From: an uncultured Bacteroidales bacterium
GTDB lineage: Bacteria > Bacteroidota > Bacteroidia > Bacteroidales > Muribaculaceae
Assembly (NCBI GenBank): GCA_949289215.1
Contig: CASENC010000052.1
Location: 1 to 36,098 of the forward strand
Direction of reading: 5' to 3'
DNA length: 36,098 nucleotides
The notes beneath the pieces were generated by a model. The model worked only from the letters and a program-made list of their open reading frames with translations. It was not told where the DNA came from and ran no database searches. The translations under genes and the position numbers were made by a program. Every line of letters starts with the position of its first letter. Positions within the stretch are counted from its first letter, which is position 1. Shown here piece after piece: positions 18,225 to 28,178 of the stretch.

Positions 18225-20087
18225 TTACTTTATCACCTTAACGGTGCTGCCATCGTTGAAGCGAAGGATATAAACACCCTTTGCAAGCGATTGAGCGTCA
18301 ACAGTGGTAGTGCCTGCAACCTCGCTTGCAGCAACAGCCTGGCCGGCCACGTTGTAAACCGTAACGGCGTTGATAGCCTCGGGAGCAGTAACCACAAAGT
18401 CGCCACCCACAACAGCCACCTTGGCAGCCGATGCAACCTCGACAGCCGAAACGCCGGCAGCACCTTGAGTTATAATCAACTCAACAGGATCAGAGCTTGT
18501 CGGGTTCAACGTACAACGGCAGTAGCGGCCACTTTCTCCACTCGGAAGAGGATCAACAGTCACAGCCAAATCAACTGTTCCATTGGTATTATTATTTGTC
18601 AACGTATAAGTTGCCCAATCAGAGATATTACCATTACCATCTGCATCTTGAGCGACAGTTGTATTTTCTGCTATCCAAAGAGATTCAAAAGGAATCGTTA
18701 CAGTTCCACCGTTAGTGGGAGCAGAGACTACATTGTCTGAAACAGGGGCACCTTCAGCAGGGAAGAACCAGCCAAATGTAGCATCTGTCATGAGTTCGTA
18801 AGTCTCCATACCGAAACTTGAAGTTCCATCTGAAAGAGTCCATGGGAAAGGCAGATATGCCATATGGCGCTCACCATCTTCCCCGTCATAAGAGAACCCC
18901 GAAACATTGGGAGCTGCTACATAATCCAAGTATTCTTCCGGGATAGTGGAGAAGAACGGATAATATACATAGCTATCATCGGTAGGCACAGGGAAAGTAA
19001 TCATTATAGCCGAAGACACGTTCAATGGCATTCCTTCAACTTCGAGCCCTGTTACGGGATCCTCATAATACACATTGAATACCAACGACCTAAGCTGGGT
19101 ACTAGATGACATATCCGTTTGAGCCTCAAATCTAGCATGAGCAGTAGGTTCTGCTGGGATATACAGATATTCGCCATCCTCTTCAAGAGCATATATATCG
19201 GCAATTATTTCAGTTCCTGCCGGCATTTTTTGTGCATAAGCACGCAACCACATCTTAGAGATTGAATATGTGGCATCCGGCTTGTAAAATATAACACCGT
19301 AACTCTCGTAATCAACATTCGGATAGCTTTGCTCCAGATATTCCCTCAGACCGTTACCAAGCATTTCATCGGCATTCATCATCGCTGAAAAATAAGAGTC
19401 CGAATAATACGGCGCACCGTAATCAAACATAGCCGAGCCAAAATCCTTAGGTTCTGTCTGTAAATATCCTGCTTGATAAAGCATCTCGCTATATACGTAG
19501 CCCGACCCACCCATCTGCATGAAATTGCCGTAGGAATATTCGTCAGTATTAGTACCATCCGATGCCGTGAGTGTCGGAACGTCATATTGACCGAAACCGT
19601 AACTTACAGTCAAGTTCTGATCAGTCGATGTCAAGGTCACATCATCCTCACTGGTAGGGCTGGGATTGGCATACGTCCAGCTATACTGAGTAGCCCCCGA
19701 AGAATAATTCGCCCATGTCAGAGGAGTGTATGCTGGTCCAGTGTATGTTGTCAAGCCAGTTTGGCCATCGGCTGATTGCCAATAGAAATCTTCCGTGAAC
19801 CCCCAGTAAAACATAGTGGGAGCGACATAGCCTGCAGTGACACCGGCAAGAGGACGGACAGAACCTTGCTTGCTCAAAGCACCAGCCTTAGCCAATTTCA
19901 TATTGCTTTTCATAACCGACTTCACCATCGGTACAACCCCCTTAACGTCAGTTTTCTTCTCTACTGCATGGCTCATGGGATTATTCGCCGAAACCGACGC
20001 AGGAGCCACAAGAACATCAGACCTGTCGATAGCCGCAACCGACAAGGATACGGCCACAGACATGAATGAAAGTAAAAACTTCTTCAT
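18225..20087 (-). CDS. Secreted protein with T9SS C-terminal sorting domain
   Basis: 620 residues. A signal peptide ends near residue 19 (VSLSVAA). A large unrecognised region (about 85-480) is rich in Tyr, Ser, Thr and Asp, typical of a secreted beta-rich protein. A BACON-like segment ends VELIITQG near 543. Residues of about 553-620 (VTVYNVAGQAVA, LAKGVYILRFNDGSTVKVIK) form a type A sorting domain that directs export through the type IX secretion system and is then removed. It lies 54 bases after the DUF4302 gene and probably belongs to the SusCD operon. A -7 motif in that gap could also serve it alone. The central region could be a binding or adhesin module; I see no catalytic motif. Confidence 0.75.
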   Translation of the reverse strand: MKKFLLSFMSVAVSLSVAAIDRSDVLVAPASVSANNPMSHAVEKKTDVKGVVPMVKSVMKSNMKLAKAGALSKQGSVRPLAGVTAGYVAPTMFYWGFTEDFYWQSADGQTGLTTYTGPAYTPLTWANYSSGATQYSWTYANPSPTSEDDVTLTSTDQNLTVSYGFGQYDVPTLTASDGTNTDEYSYGNFMQMGGSGYVYSEMLYQAGYLQTEPKDFGSAMFDYGAPYYSDSYFSAMMNADEMLGNGLREYLEQSYPNVDYESYGVIFYKPDATYSISKMWLRAYAQKMPAGTEIIADIYALEEDGEYLYIPAEPTAHARFEAQTDMSSSTQLRSLVFNVYYEDPVTGLEVEGMPLNVSSAIMITFPVPTDDSYVYYPFFSTIPEEYLDYVAAPNVSGFSYDGEDGERHMAYLPFPWTLSDGTSSFGMETYELMTDATFGWFFPAEGAPVSDNVVSAPTNGGTVTIPFESLWIAENTTVAQDADGNGNISDWATYTLTNNNTNGTVDLAVTVDPLPSGESGRYCRCTLNPTSSDPVELIITQGAAGVSAVEVASAAKVAVVGGDFVVTAPEAINAVTVYNVAGQAVAASEVAGTTTVDAQSLAKGVYILRFNDGSTVKVIK

Positions 20088-20126
20088 AGCCTTAAAGTTT
20101 TAAATTAAACAATGAATATATATTAA

Positions 20127-20134
20127 CAAACATA
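20127..20134 (-). promoter_or_regulatory. Candidate internal -7 motif before the T9SS gene
   Basis: TATGTTTG on the minus strand matches TAnnTTTG, 40 bases before the ATG. The only TTTG upstream is 13 bases away, too close for a normal -33 element. Confidence 0.3.
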
Positions 20135-20141
20135 TTACGAC

Positions 20142-21524
20142 CTATTGCAAATCGACATAGAAATAGTCGTCAGCGTTTGTCGAGCTCGCAAATTTTAGGT
20201 GGAGCGGTAATATTTCAGACGTAGCAGACACATCAAATCTTGTGGAATTCAGCAAGTCAAGAAAATCTTGAAGTGCAGGTACACGTTCCAATACAGTTTC
20301 GCCGTTATTATCTCCATTACCTTGGAAATCGAACTTCACCGAGTTGTCTGCATCGGAAGATACTGTACAATAGTAACGGCAATTGGAGGTTGCATTACGC
20401 ACCAACAAAGAAAAAGACGATGCACTTGCGTAATACGAGAACTGCATATAATTCAACGACCAATTGGCATGTGCAGCCTTCAGCCCTTCATCAACAGCCC
20501 TCCATGCCGATGCGAACCTACCGCCAAGATCATTCGGGTCGATACGCCAAACAGTTCCACTTTGGACGAAGAAATCAGCAAGTGCCGGAGCCTTGATGGT
20601 GGCACCTGCGGTGCAGTCATCGCCGCCGAAGTCGGTACTCACAAGATACGTGCCTTCATCGTTCCACACGAATTCGCGTGCCGGAGTGGTGGTGAGTGTG
20701 TCGCCAGGGAAAGCTTGCATCCAGCGAATGCCCTTGCGAGTTACGATATACGACATATTCCTGGTCTCGGTGAGTGCATCGCCGCCTTCGGGCACGAAAG
20801 CCATCACTTGGTCGGTCACATAACTTCTGGACGCATCCACTGGCGTAGGACTCGAAGGGTCGTAAACCTGAACAGTGGCATTGGAAATCGAGAAACGCTT
20901 GCCGTCGGCAAGAGTAAGCCACAATTGCGGGATTGAAGTATCGAACATTTTCTCGTGGTTGGCATAAACGTCGGCAAAATATTGCTGCCAGTCGGCACCA
21001 GCCTCAAGAGGGTACATATATATATCCACACCATGCTTCTTGCCGCGAAGGTATATCAAGTCGCTGCTGATAGACATAATCTTGAATTCATAGTCACCAC
21101 CTTCGCCCACGCCATCGGTCTGTTGTGTTTGGTCGGGGTCGGGGTCGGCATAACGGTGCAGCAACGAATTATAGGTATTGAACGACAGCACCGGACCGTC
21201 ATCGGTGATGACATCATATGCGCTCGTTTCCTCTTGATATGCATTGCCAGTGTCGGCATTGCGAGTTGCAACAGTCACCGAGCCATTATCCGCAAACTTC
21301 AGCAGGAAGTTTACACCACGGAAATCGCTTTCGGTGAAATAGAGCATCTCCCAACCGTTGGTGGCAGCACACAGTATCTCAAGGTCGGCACTGCGCGCCG
21401 CATCAAGACGCTCGGCTGCGCTCTGTTCCCATATATGATCCTCCTCGCGGCTGCACGATGCGACAGTCATCGAAACCACAGCAAGAGCGACAATGTATTT
21501 TGAAATATTAAATGTCATGGCCAT
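20142..21524 (-). CDS. DUF4302 lipoprotein
   Basis: 460 residues starting with a lipoprotein signal ending TVASC (Cys24) and charged residues REEDH, a pattern that favours surface display. The body matches the DUF4302 layout: an early RLDAARSADLEILCAATNGWEMLYF segment, a conserved YNSLLHRYADPD region, and a second half with NDEGTYLVSTDFGG and WSLNYMQFSYYA. DUF4302 proteins recur with SusCD pairs and zinc metallopeptidase lipoproteins. It starts 11 bases after the metallopeptidase gene. The role is unknown; a surface ligand-binding accessory is inferred. Confidence 0.8.
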   Translation of the reverse strand: MAMTFNISKYIVALAVVSMTVASCSREEDHIWEQSAAERLDAARSADLEILCAATNGWEMLYFTESDFRGVNFLLKFADNGSVTVATRNADTGNAYQEETSAYDVITDDGPVLSFNTYNSLLHRYADPDPDQTQQTDGVGEGGDYEFKIMSISSDLIYLRGKKHGVDIYMYPLEAGADWQQYFADVYANHEKMFDTSIPQLWLTLADGKRFSISNATVQVYDPSSPTPVDASRSYVTDQVMAFVPEGGDALTETRNMSYIVTRKGIRWMQAFPGDTLTTTPAREFVWNDEGTYLVSTDFGGDDCTAGATIKAPALADFFVQSGTVWRIDPNDLGGRFASAWRAVDEGLKAAHANWSLNYMQFSYYASASSFSLLVRNATSNCRYYCTVSSDADNSVKFDFQGNGDNNGETVLERVPALQDFLDLLNSTRFDVSATSEILPLHLKFASSTNADDYFYVDLQ

Positions 21525-21535
21525 TTGTCAGTAAA

Positions 21536-22561
21536 TTATTCGTTTACAACTGGTTTTTGAATAGAAAGAACTACATTGCGCAAAGAGTCGATATTGATGT
21601 TCGACTGGCGGCGTTGCACCTCGGCGCGGAGCGAGTCGAGGTCGAGCCCCCAGGCATCGCGGAACCACGAACGGGCGATTTGCACCTTTTGGTTGATGAC
21701 AGCAGCACCGTCGATGTTGTCGGCCAAGCCACCTTCATCGTCTTGAATAGCCTCATTCTCGTCGCTATATACAGGATTGCCGTAGTTATCTTGCCCCACA
21801 ACCTCGAAGTTGCGGCCAGCGTGATACATCACTTCTTCCCACTGCTCGTCGGTCTTTGTGATGTAGTTAGCGATTACCTCGGCGAAGTCCTCACGTTCCT
21901 GCGAGCTGCCGTATGCAGTCACACACCCCATAGAATTGACGTAGGCATCCTGCCGGTTCTGCCAGCCCATTGGGTCGTAAATTGCATTCGAGATGTTCTT
22001 GAACTCGACGGGATAAGTCTTGGTCTGGTGCAAGATGTGGGCAAACTCGTGGTGCATCGTCTTCAAGTAGAACTCGTTGAGCTGTTCGGCACTTGTGGGG
22101 TCGATGTAATTAACACGGTAAAGCGACACCTTGATGCCACCCTCGGCAAGACCAAGGATCATAGTGCCATTAACCGGGTTGAACGCCGGCGAGCCTATCA
22201 AGTGTATCATGCGAGGGCCGTATGCGCGCAAGAACTCGATGCCGACTTCTTTATCGTAAACCTCGAACCACAGATATTTGGTGAGCACAGCCAAATCGAT
22301 CGACGCATCGTATGTGGCAGGCACAAGGTTGTAGTTCATGTCGGTACCTACGTCTTCCATCTTATAGCAGAAGTCGAGATTGTAAGGAATCAAGTAGTCT
22401 CGCTTCAAGAAACTGTCGAGCTGGAAAGAGTAGGAATTCGGGTCGAGCGACTCGTCCACCTCGGGGAAAATGGTCTCGCCCAGTTCGTCATCGCCGCAGG
22501 CAGTCACTCCAAGCGACAATGTAACGACAAAAGCTGAATATAATAATTTTCGTAAATTCAT
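21536..22561 (-). CDS. Zinc-binding metallopeptidase lipoprotein
   Basis: 341 residues with lipobox LGVTAC (Cys22) followed by acidic GDDE. The motif H171-E172-F-A-H175 within HHEFAHILHQ is a classical HExxH zinc site, and REDFAEVIANY near 220 offers a third ligand. This is the layout of the putative zinc-binding metallopeptidase family (Peptidase_Mx1-like) attached to SusCD operons. It probably cuts proteins or glycoproteins at the cell surface to feed the SusCD transporter. It lies 18 bases after susD and 11 before the DUF4302 gene. Confidence 0.85.
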   Translation of the reverse strand: MNLRKLLYSAFVVTLSLGVTACGDDELGETIFPEVDESLDPNSYSFQLDSFLKRDYLIPYNLDFCYKMEDVGTDMNYNLVPATYDASIDLAVLTKYLWFEVYDKEVGIEFLRAYGPRMIHLIGSPAFNPVNGTMILGLAEGGIKVSLYRVNYIDPTSAEQLNEFYLKTMHHEFAHILHQTKTYPVEFKNISNAIYDPMGWQNRQDAYVNSMGCVTAYGSSQEREDFAEVIANYITKTDEQWEEVMYHAGRNFEVVGQDNYGNPVYSDENEAIQDDEGGLADNIDGAAVINQKVQIARSWFRDAWGLDLDSLRAEVQRRQSNINIDSLRNVVLSIQKPVVNE

Positions 22562-22579
22562 AATCTATTACCTGAACAA

Positions 22580-24250
22580 TTATTTGCCAACAAAGTTATT
22601 CACATTATCCCTGTCGGGAATCGGGAGTCTGATTAAGTCATCATTCGACCCATCATCTGCAGGGCGGTAAGTAGGCTGCATACCTGCCGAAATCACGTCG
22701 GCTGGGAGCTGGAACGCACGGCGCGAGTCGTTGATGGTGAGATGCTCAACTCTCGATGCACCAATGGTGTGAGTAAGCTCAATGCCATAACGCTTGATGT
22801 CGAACCAACGTGTGCCATCGCCGATGTTGTTAAGGCGGCGGTAATGCAGCACACACTGGATGTAAGGCTCGATGTCATCGGTGAGTTGGTATTCCGACGA
22901 CGGAAAGACTTCATCGATGTGCAATTCCTTAGCCACACCGTTACCCACCGATGCATAGAACGACTTAATAAGGTCGGCCGTGAGATCAGGCTGCGTAGTG
23001 GTCGATGTGTTGATTTGGCGAGCATCGTCCCAGGCCTTCAAGTCGGCAAGACCTCCAGGGATGTCTCCCATGTAGAACTTAGCCTCGGCACGACAGAGGA
23101 TAGTTTCCTCGGTTGTAAATTCAGGACGCACAATGTGGTAGTATCCAATCTGTGCCACCTTGTCGCTGAACTCGAACAAGCCAATAAAGTTGGGGAAGAA
23201 AGCCCCGTACTCCTGCGAACCACGTATATACAACTTACCGTCGTAGCACGGATGCTGCCTGCTCCATGTCGGCCCCGACCCTTGCAAAGTAGCATTAAGA
23301 GCCTCACCGTTGATTGCATAGCGAGTGTTGTAAAGCGATGCATAATTTGAAATAGTGGTAATCAACATAAAGTTGCACTGGCGTTCGACGCTGATGTAAT
23401 ACTGGCAAATCAGTTCGGGTTCGGCGAATGAGTGCGACCATACATCGTTGAACATAGAAATCGGCGGCACACCCGATGTCTGCAATGCGGCATCGGCATA
23501 CTTAATCACATTGGGATAATCACGCTTGAACAGGAAGAAACGTGCAGCAAACGCATTGGCCGCCGTGGTGTTGAAATGATACTTAGGCTGGTCGTAAATG
23601 TCATCGTTGATCAACGGAAGGCCAGCAAGCAAGTCTTGCTCAATCTTGTCGTAGAAGTCAGCAAGGTTACCACGGTCGTAAACCACGTTCAAGGTAGTTT
23701 CGGGTTCGGTCATGTAAGGAAGACCTTGCAAGCTCTTGCTAGCTTCGGCCCCCCCGTACGGCATACAGAATAGATTAGCGAGCAAGAAGTGGTGGTATGC
23801 TCGTATCACCAAAGCCTCGCCTTTCACCGCCGACACCTCGTCGCCGCGTCCTTCGGCCTCATACTCGGCCACACGCTGCAACACCTGGTTGGCGCATGCA
23901 ATTGCATGGTAACACCCTTCCCACATGTGCGAAGGAGAATCTTGCTGGTCGCTACTTACGGCAGGCTCCCATGCGAATATTTCATTGTCGATGCGTGCAA
24001 GCTCGCCAAGGTTATAGCGCTGACCCGACGCATTAGGGGCATTGTTGTCCACGAAATTGTCGCCCGACAATTCGCACATATAGGCGATGTTTCCATCGGT
24101 GTAACCGCTCACGAGCAGCATCTGCATCTTCTCGGGAGAGTCGAGCTCCATGCGGTCATCGGGATTCTTGCTCAGGAAGTCTTCGCACGACGATGCCGAC
24201 ACGGCCATCAAGGCCAACAGTGCGGAATATGCAATATTTTTAATTTTCAT
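22580..24250 (-). CDS. SusD/RagB-family surface binding lipoprotein
   Basis: 556 residues with lipobox SASSC (Cys22) followed by EDFLSKNPDDR, typical of SusD. TPR-like helices include AIACANQVLQRV and VKGEALVIRAYHHFLLANLFCMPYGG. The C-terminal region has GDGTRWFDIKRYGIEL and ends with LPIPDRDNVNN. SusD proteins form a lid on the SusC channel and bind the incoming substrate. The gene starts 36 bases after susC. Together with the metallopeptidase it suggests a peptide or glycoprotein ligand. Confidence 0.93.
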   Translation of the reverse strand: MKIKNIAYSALLALMAVSASSCEDFLSKNPDDRMELDSPEKMQMLLVSGYTDGNIAYMCELSGDNFVDNNAPNASGQRYNLGELARIDNEIFAWEPAVSSDQQDSPSHMWEGCYHAIACANQVLQRVAEYEAEGRGDEVSAVKGEALVIRAYHHFLLANLFCMPYGGAEASKSLQGLPYMTEPETTLNVVYDRGNLADFYDKIEQDLLAGLPLINDDIYDQPKYHFNTTAANAFAARFFLFKRDYPNVIKYADAALQTSGVPPISMFNDVWSHSFAEPELICQYYISVERQCNFMLITTISNYASLYNTRYAINGEALNATLQGSGPTWSRQHPCYDGKLYIRGSQEYGAFFPNFIGLFEFSDKVAQIGYYHIVRPEFTTEETILCRAEAKFYMGDIPGGLADLKAWDDARQINTSTTTQPDLTADLIKSFYASVGNGVAKELHIDEVFPSSEYQLTDDIEPYIQCVLHYRRLNNIGDGTRWFDIKRYGIELTHTIGASRVEHLTINDSRRAFQLPADVISAGMQPTYRPADDGSNDDLIRLPIPDRDNVNNFVGK

Positions 24251-24286
24251 AACTTATCTAAAATAAATGTGTGTGAACAGAATGTA

Positions 24287-27200
24287 TTACAAACCAAATC
24301 GCACGGTAAATGTGAACTGGCGCGGTTGCGGGATTGCCACACCACCCGAATTCATGAATTCAGGGTCTTGGCCGTTAAGAGCCTTGTCGGCATAAATCAG
24401 CCACAAGTTGGTAGCCTGCAATTTGAGCGATGCCGAGCGCAGGCGCAGCTTGTCGAGCACGAGCTTGGGCAGGTTGTAGGTGAGCGAAATCTCCTTCAAG
24501 CGAATGAAGTCGCCTTTTGCCACACGCGCAGTCGAATAGTTATAGGCATTGTATGCAACGGCGAGCTGAGTGTCCTCGTATGACTGACGCTTGCTGGCGA
24601 TAGTCGGGATGTCGGTATAAGCCTCATCTCCAGGCAACACCCAACGGTTAGCAAATTCCTTAGGCATTGCGGTTTCGTCGCTGTAGCTCGACGAGAACAC
24701 CTGATCGAGGCGCACCTTGTTGCCGAAAGCGTAGGTAAGGAACACATTAAGCGTGAAATCCTTGTACTTGAACACGTTGCCAAAACCTCCAGTGATCGGG
24801 GGGTCGATTGGGCCTTCATACTTCAAGTAGTCGAGGTTGTCGAACTCTTGGAAGTTGATGTCTGAAGTGGTAATATTGCCATCCTCGTTGATAAACTGCG
24901 GCAGCCCCTCATCGGTAAGACCAACGAACGGTATCGAGAACAGCGCACGTTGCGGATAACCTTCACGGGCAAAACCTGTTGCACCCACAAGGTCGATAAC
25001 ACGCGATTGTGCATCGAGGTCGGTAATCTCGGTCGTAGCATACGAGAACGTCCAGTCGGTATCCCAAGAGAAATCTTTCGTCTTGATGTTAGAAGTCGAA
25101 AGCGTGAACTCCACACCGTGCGACTTCATCGTTGCCACATTGCCATACTTCAAGTTCTGGCCGCCTACACCCGAAGTGTAAACCGGGCCGATAAGGTCGA
25201 AGTTGTCACGGGTGTACCAGTCGGCAGCAAGGTTGATGCGGTTATAAAGGAAACCGAGATCTACACCTATGTTAAGCTCATGCTTCTTTTCGTAGGTAAG
25301 CTCGCTGTTGGCAAGTTCGCTAAGGTTGATACCCACCTCCATTGCATTGGATAGCGGACGCCACGGGCGAGACGACATGAAGATAGGCATTGCGCTTGCA
25401 TAGTCGATAGGACCGGCATCGGCAGTAAGCGAATAAGATGCCTTCAATGTGGCGTGGCTAAGCACCGGGTTTGCGAACCAATCTTCGCTTGTCAAGTCCC
25501 ATGCGCCTGAAATATTCCATGTAGGCAACCAACGAGCCTGACGGGTATTACCGAGGCGGTTTGAACCTTCATAGCGGATGGTTCCGTTAAGAGTATATTT
25601 GCCTTGGTAAGAATAAGCCACGTTTGCAAAGAATGCAGCATCGCGGTCGTAAGTATAGGTATCGTGGTAATATTCACCATTTTCTTCGTTCATCTGCTTG
25701 AACAGGTTCGGGTCGATATAAGGCAAGCGGCCATTCTCGTAAACCACGCCCCATGCTTGCAGATATTCCTCGTGACGGGTAACCGAGCTTATTTCGGTGC
25801 CAACGAAGAAGTTGGTTATATGGGTGTTGTTAAACGTCTTCGAGTATTGTGCAGTGGCGCGCAAGTTGTATTGCGACAGGCTGTTAAGCGTGTGGAACCA
25901 CATACCGCCCTTGGGAAGCACTGTTTCTGGCAGAGCCGAGTCATCATCGGGGTCGGTGTACAAGTACGGGTTAAGGTCACGAATTGTCGCATCTTCCGGG
26001 TCAATACCGGCACGGTAAGCCATGGCCTGGTTCGAATTATCCTTTATATAGTGGTTCTGCTCGGCCTGTTGGAAACGATAGGCGCCCAATACATGGATAT
26101 TAAGCCCGTTGATAGGTTTCCAGTCAAGTTCGCCTTGGAACTTCACATCCACAATCGAAAGGTCGATATAGTTGTTTTCAAGCTCGTTGAAGATATTGAA
26201 GTCTGCATAATTTCGAGTTGTCGTAGCAGTCGGGTCAAGTGTACGCGACACGTTCATTGCATAGCTGAACGGGTTGATGTCGAAACTACGGTTAACCGAA
26301 CCACTCACAATATCAGTCTCTTGGCTAAGAGTACCAGGAGCCGTCTGATGACGGTAAGAGTCCGAGGTCAAGAACTTCACTTTCACCGTCGGCGACAGGT
26401 TGTAGGTGGCATTTGCGTTAAACGTGTAGCGTTGAACGTCGCTCGATATGTTCCACCCCGGGTCGTTCATGAAAGAGAACGAGGTGTAAAAGTTACCCTT
26501 GTCGGTACCACCCGATATGCTCACAGCATGGTTCTGCATGATGTTGCTATTGAACAACAAGTCGAACCAGTCGGTATTGCGGAATTCGGCTTGGCGCAAG
26601 AAAGCGTTCTTGGCAGCTTGCGTGTTGGCAAGGCCGAAATCGCCATTATTATATTGGTCTATAAGCTGGTACATTTGTCCGTATGTGCCCGAGCTTGAAG
26701 AAGATGCAAGTGTTGCGAAATCGAGCCAACCCTTCGACTCCATTTCGCGGTACACGCCCATCTGCTCTTGCGAGTTCATTATGTTGTAGTCGTTGTAGCT
26801 GGGTTTCAAGCGGTAAGTGAACTCGCCCGTGTAGTTTATCGAGGTTGTCCCGGCACGGCCCTGCTTGGTGGTAACGACAATCACACCGGCCATTGCCTTC
26901 GCACCATAAATAGATGTTGCCGAACCGTCCTTCAGGATTTGGAAACTCTCGATGTCGTCGGCGTTAAGGCCGGCGATGGCCGAGGAAATAAGCGTAACTG
27001 CGTCACCCGAAGAGAGTTCGTCGGCCGAAATGTTAACAGCGTCTTCAAGGATTACACCATCGACAACCCACAACGGAGTGGAGTTACCATAGATAGATGT
27101 GGCACCACGCACACGGATTTTCGGGGCAGTACCGAAAGTACCAGAAACGTTCTGCACCGAAACACCGGCAGCTTTACCTTCGAGGGCACGGCTGATATCG

Positions 27201-27604
27201 GCCACGCCGTCGAGCTTGGTAGCCTCGCCGCCGAGCTTAGTTGTCGCACCTGTAAACAATCGCTTGTCCATGGTTGACATACCTGTTACAACTACTTCGT
27301 CAAGTGTCTGCGACGACACTTGCAATGTCACCTTTACATCCGATTTCGAAGCATCAATCGACACACTTTCATAACCGATGTAATTAATTGTAATAGTGGA
27401 CTTTCCCGATGGAGCCTTGATGGTGAACTTACCATCGAGGTCGGTAGCAGTCGCGGTCGAAGTTCCTTCAACAGAAACCGTTGCACCGATTGCCGGCTGC
27501 CCGTCGTCCCCTTGAATTACTGTACCTGCCACCGTCACTTGGGCCACAGCCGCAAACGATGTCAGAACCAGAGCAAATAAGAAAACTAACTTTTTAAAAC
27601 ACAT
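24287..27604 (-). CDS. SusC/RagA-family TonB-dependent outer-membrane receptor
   Basis: 1105 residues. A signal peptide ends at VAQ (about 22). A carboxypeptidase-regulatory-like domain spans about 23-105 (VAGTVIQGDDGQPAIGATVSV). A TonB-box-like stretch (TLDEVVVTGM) and a plug domain follow, with ALEGKAAGVSVQNVSG, IRVRGATSIYGNSTPLWVVDG and ILKDGSATSIYGAKAMAGVI. A 22-strand barrel ends FTFTVRFGL. It imports substrate bound by SusD, using TonB energy. It is the first gene of a five-gene operon with no glycoside hydrolase. No ECF sigma/anti-sigma or hybrid two-component regulator is adjacent. Confidence 0.95.
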   Translation of the reverse strand: MCFKKLVFLFALVLTSFAAVAQVTVAGTVIQGDDGQPAIGATVSVEGTSTATATDLDGKFTIKAPSGKSTITINYIGYESVSIDASKSDVKVTLQVSSQTLDEVVVTGMSTMDKRLFTGATTKLGGEATKLDGVADISRALEGKAAGVSVQNVSGTFGTAPKIRVRGATSIYGNSTPLWVVDGVILEDAVNISADELSSGDAVTLISSAIAGLNADDIESFQILKDGSATSIYGAKAMAGVIVVTTKQGRAGTTSINYTGEFTYRLKPSYNDYNIMNSQEQMGVYREMESKGWLDFATLASSSSSGTYGQMYQLIDQYNNGDFGLANTQAAKNAFLRQAEFRNTDWFDLLFNSNIMQNHAVSISGGTDKGNFYTSFSFMNDPGWNISSDVQRYTFNANATYNLSPTVKVKFLTSDSYRHQTAPGTLSQETDIVSGSVNRSFDINPFSYAMNVSRTLDPTATTTRNYADFNIFNELENNYIDLSIVDVKFQGELDWKPINGLNIHVLGAYRFQQAEQNHYIKDNSNQAMAYRAGIDPEDATIRDLNPYLYTDPDDDSALPETVLPKGGMWFHTLNSLSQYNLRATAQYSKTFNNTHITNFFVGTEISSVTRHEEYLQAWGVVYENGRLPYIDPNLFKQMNEENGEYYHDTYTYDRDAAFFANVAYSYQGKYTLNGTIRYEGSNRLGNTRQARWLPTWNISGAWDLTSEDWFANPVLSHATLKASYSLTADAGPIDYASAMPIFMSSRPWRPLSNAMEVGINLSELANSELTYEKKHELNIGVDLGFLYNRINLAADWYTRDNFDLIGPVYTSGVGGQNLKYGNVATMKSHGVEFTLSTSNIKTKDFSWDTDWTFSYATTEITDLDAQSRVIDLVGATGFAREGYPQRALFSIPFVGLTDEGLPQFINEDGNITTSDINFQEFDNLDYLKYEGPIDPPITGGFGNVFKYKDFTLNVFLTYAFGNKVRLDQVFSSSYSDETAMPKEFANRWVLPGDEAYTDIPTIASKRQSYEDTQLAVAYNAYNYSTARVAKGDFIRLKEISLTYNLPKLVLDKLRLRSASLKLQATNLWLIYADKALNGQDPEFMNSGGVAIPQPRQFTFTVRFGL

Positions 27605-28115
27605 AAGTACTTTAAATGAATAAAACTAAATTTCCTAATCGATTAAAAAACAGCATACAACTGTCACCATAAAACTGCCAACAAAAGAACCTGTACTACC
27701 CACACATAGCGGAAACAGCACACGCTCTTTCAAGACAGATTGCTAATAATTTGCGATGATAGTCATTCTTTTTGCCATTACAGCAAGAAAAAAACTGTCT
27801 TTTCGTTTATTTTGCAACTGCAAAGTAAACACTTTTTATTGATAAAAACCAAGTTTTTTATAAAAATTTCTATCCGGCGCTCGATAATGGCAGGAAAATT
27901 TCAATAAAATTTGACGAAAATTCTATCAAATCGACACATTTTACACAACAAAACAGAACCTATCACAAACCATAAGTCGCAAAAATGTAAAATCACACTG
28001 CACACAATGGCAATTTATATAAAAAATTAACACTATAAAGTTAATATTCTTAATTTTTATCCCTTGTTACATTTTTATGACAAAAAAAGAACCTAAATAT
28101 GACAACCCGACACAT
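27605..28115. other. AT-rich intergenic region with candidate susC promoter
   Basis: About 510 bases without a gene, between the divergent susC and rluA-type genes. On the minus strand TTACTTTG (27821-27828) is a one-mismatch -7 motif with TTG about 21 bases upstream. It would give a susC leader of roughly 210 bases. Within that leader AAGACAG and CTGTCTT (around 27732-27738 and 27795-27801) could close a large stem. The rest is A/T-rich with no recognised riboswitch. Confidence 0.35.
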
Positions 28116-28147
28116 TTTGCTACTTTGCCGTTTTTTGAGTAAGTTTG
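28116..28147 (+). promoter_or_regulatory. Promoter of the RluA-type gene
   Basis: TTTG (28116-28119) lies 20 bases before TAAGTTTG (28140-28147), an exact -7 match. Transcription would start near 28154, about 25 bases before the ATG. Confidence 0.6.
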
Positions 28148-28178
28148 TACCGCCATATATAATTAATGTGTAACCGCA

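Noticed and set aside
21512-22537. Plus-strand frame of 341 codons
   Set aside because: It is antisense to the metallopeptidase lipoprotein, which has a lipobox and an HExxH motif on the other strand.
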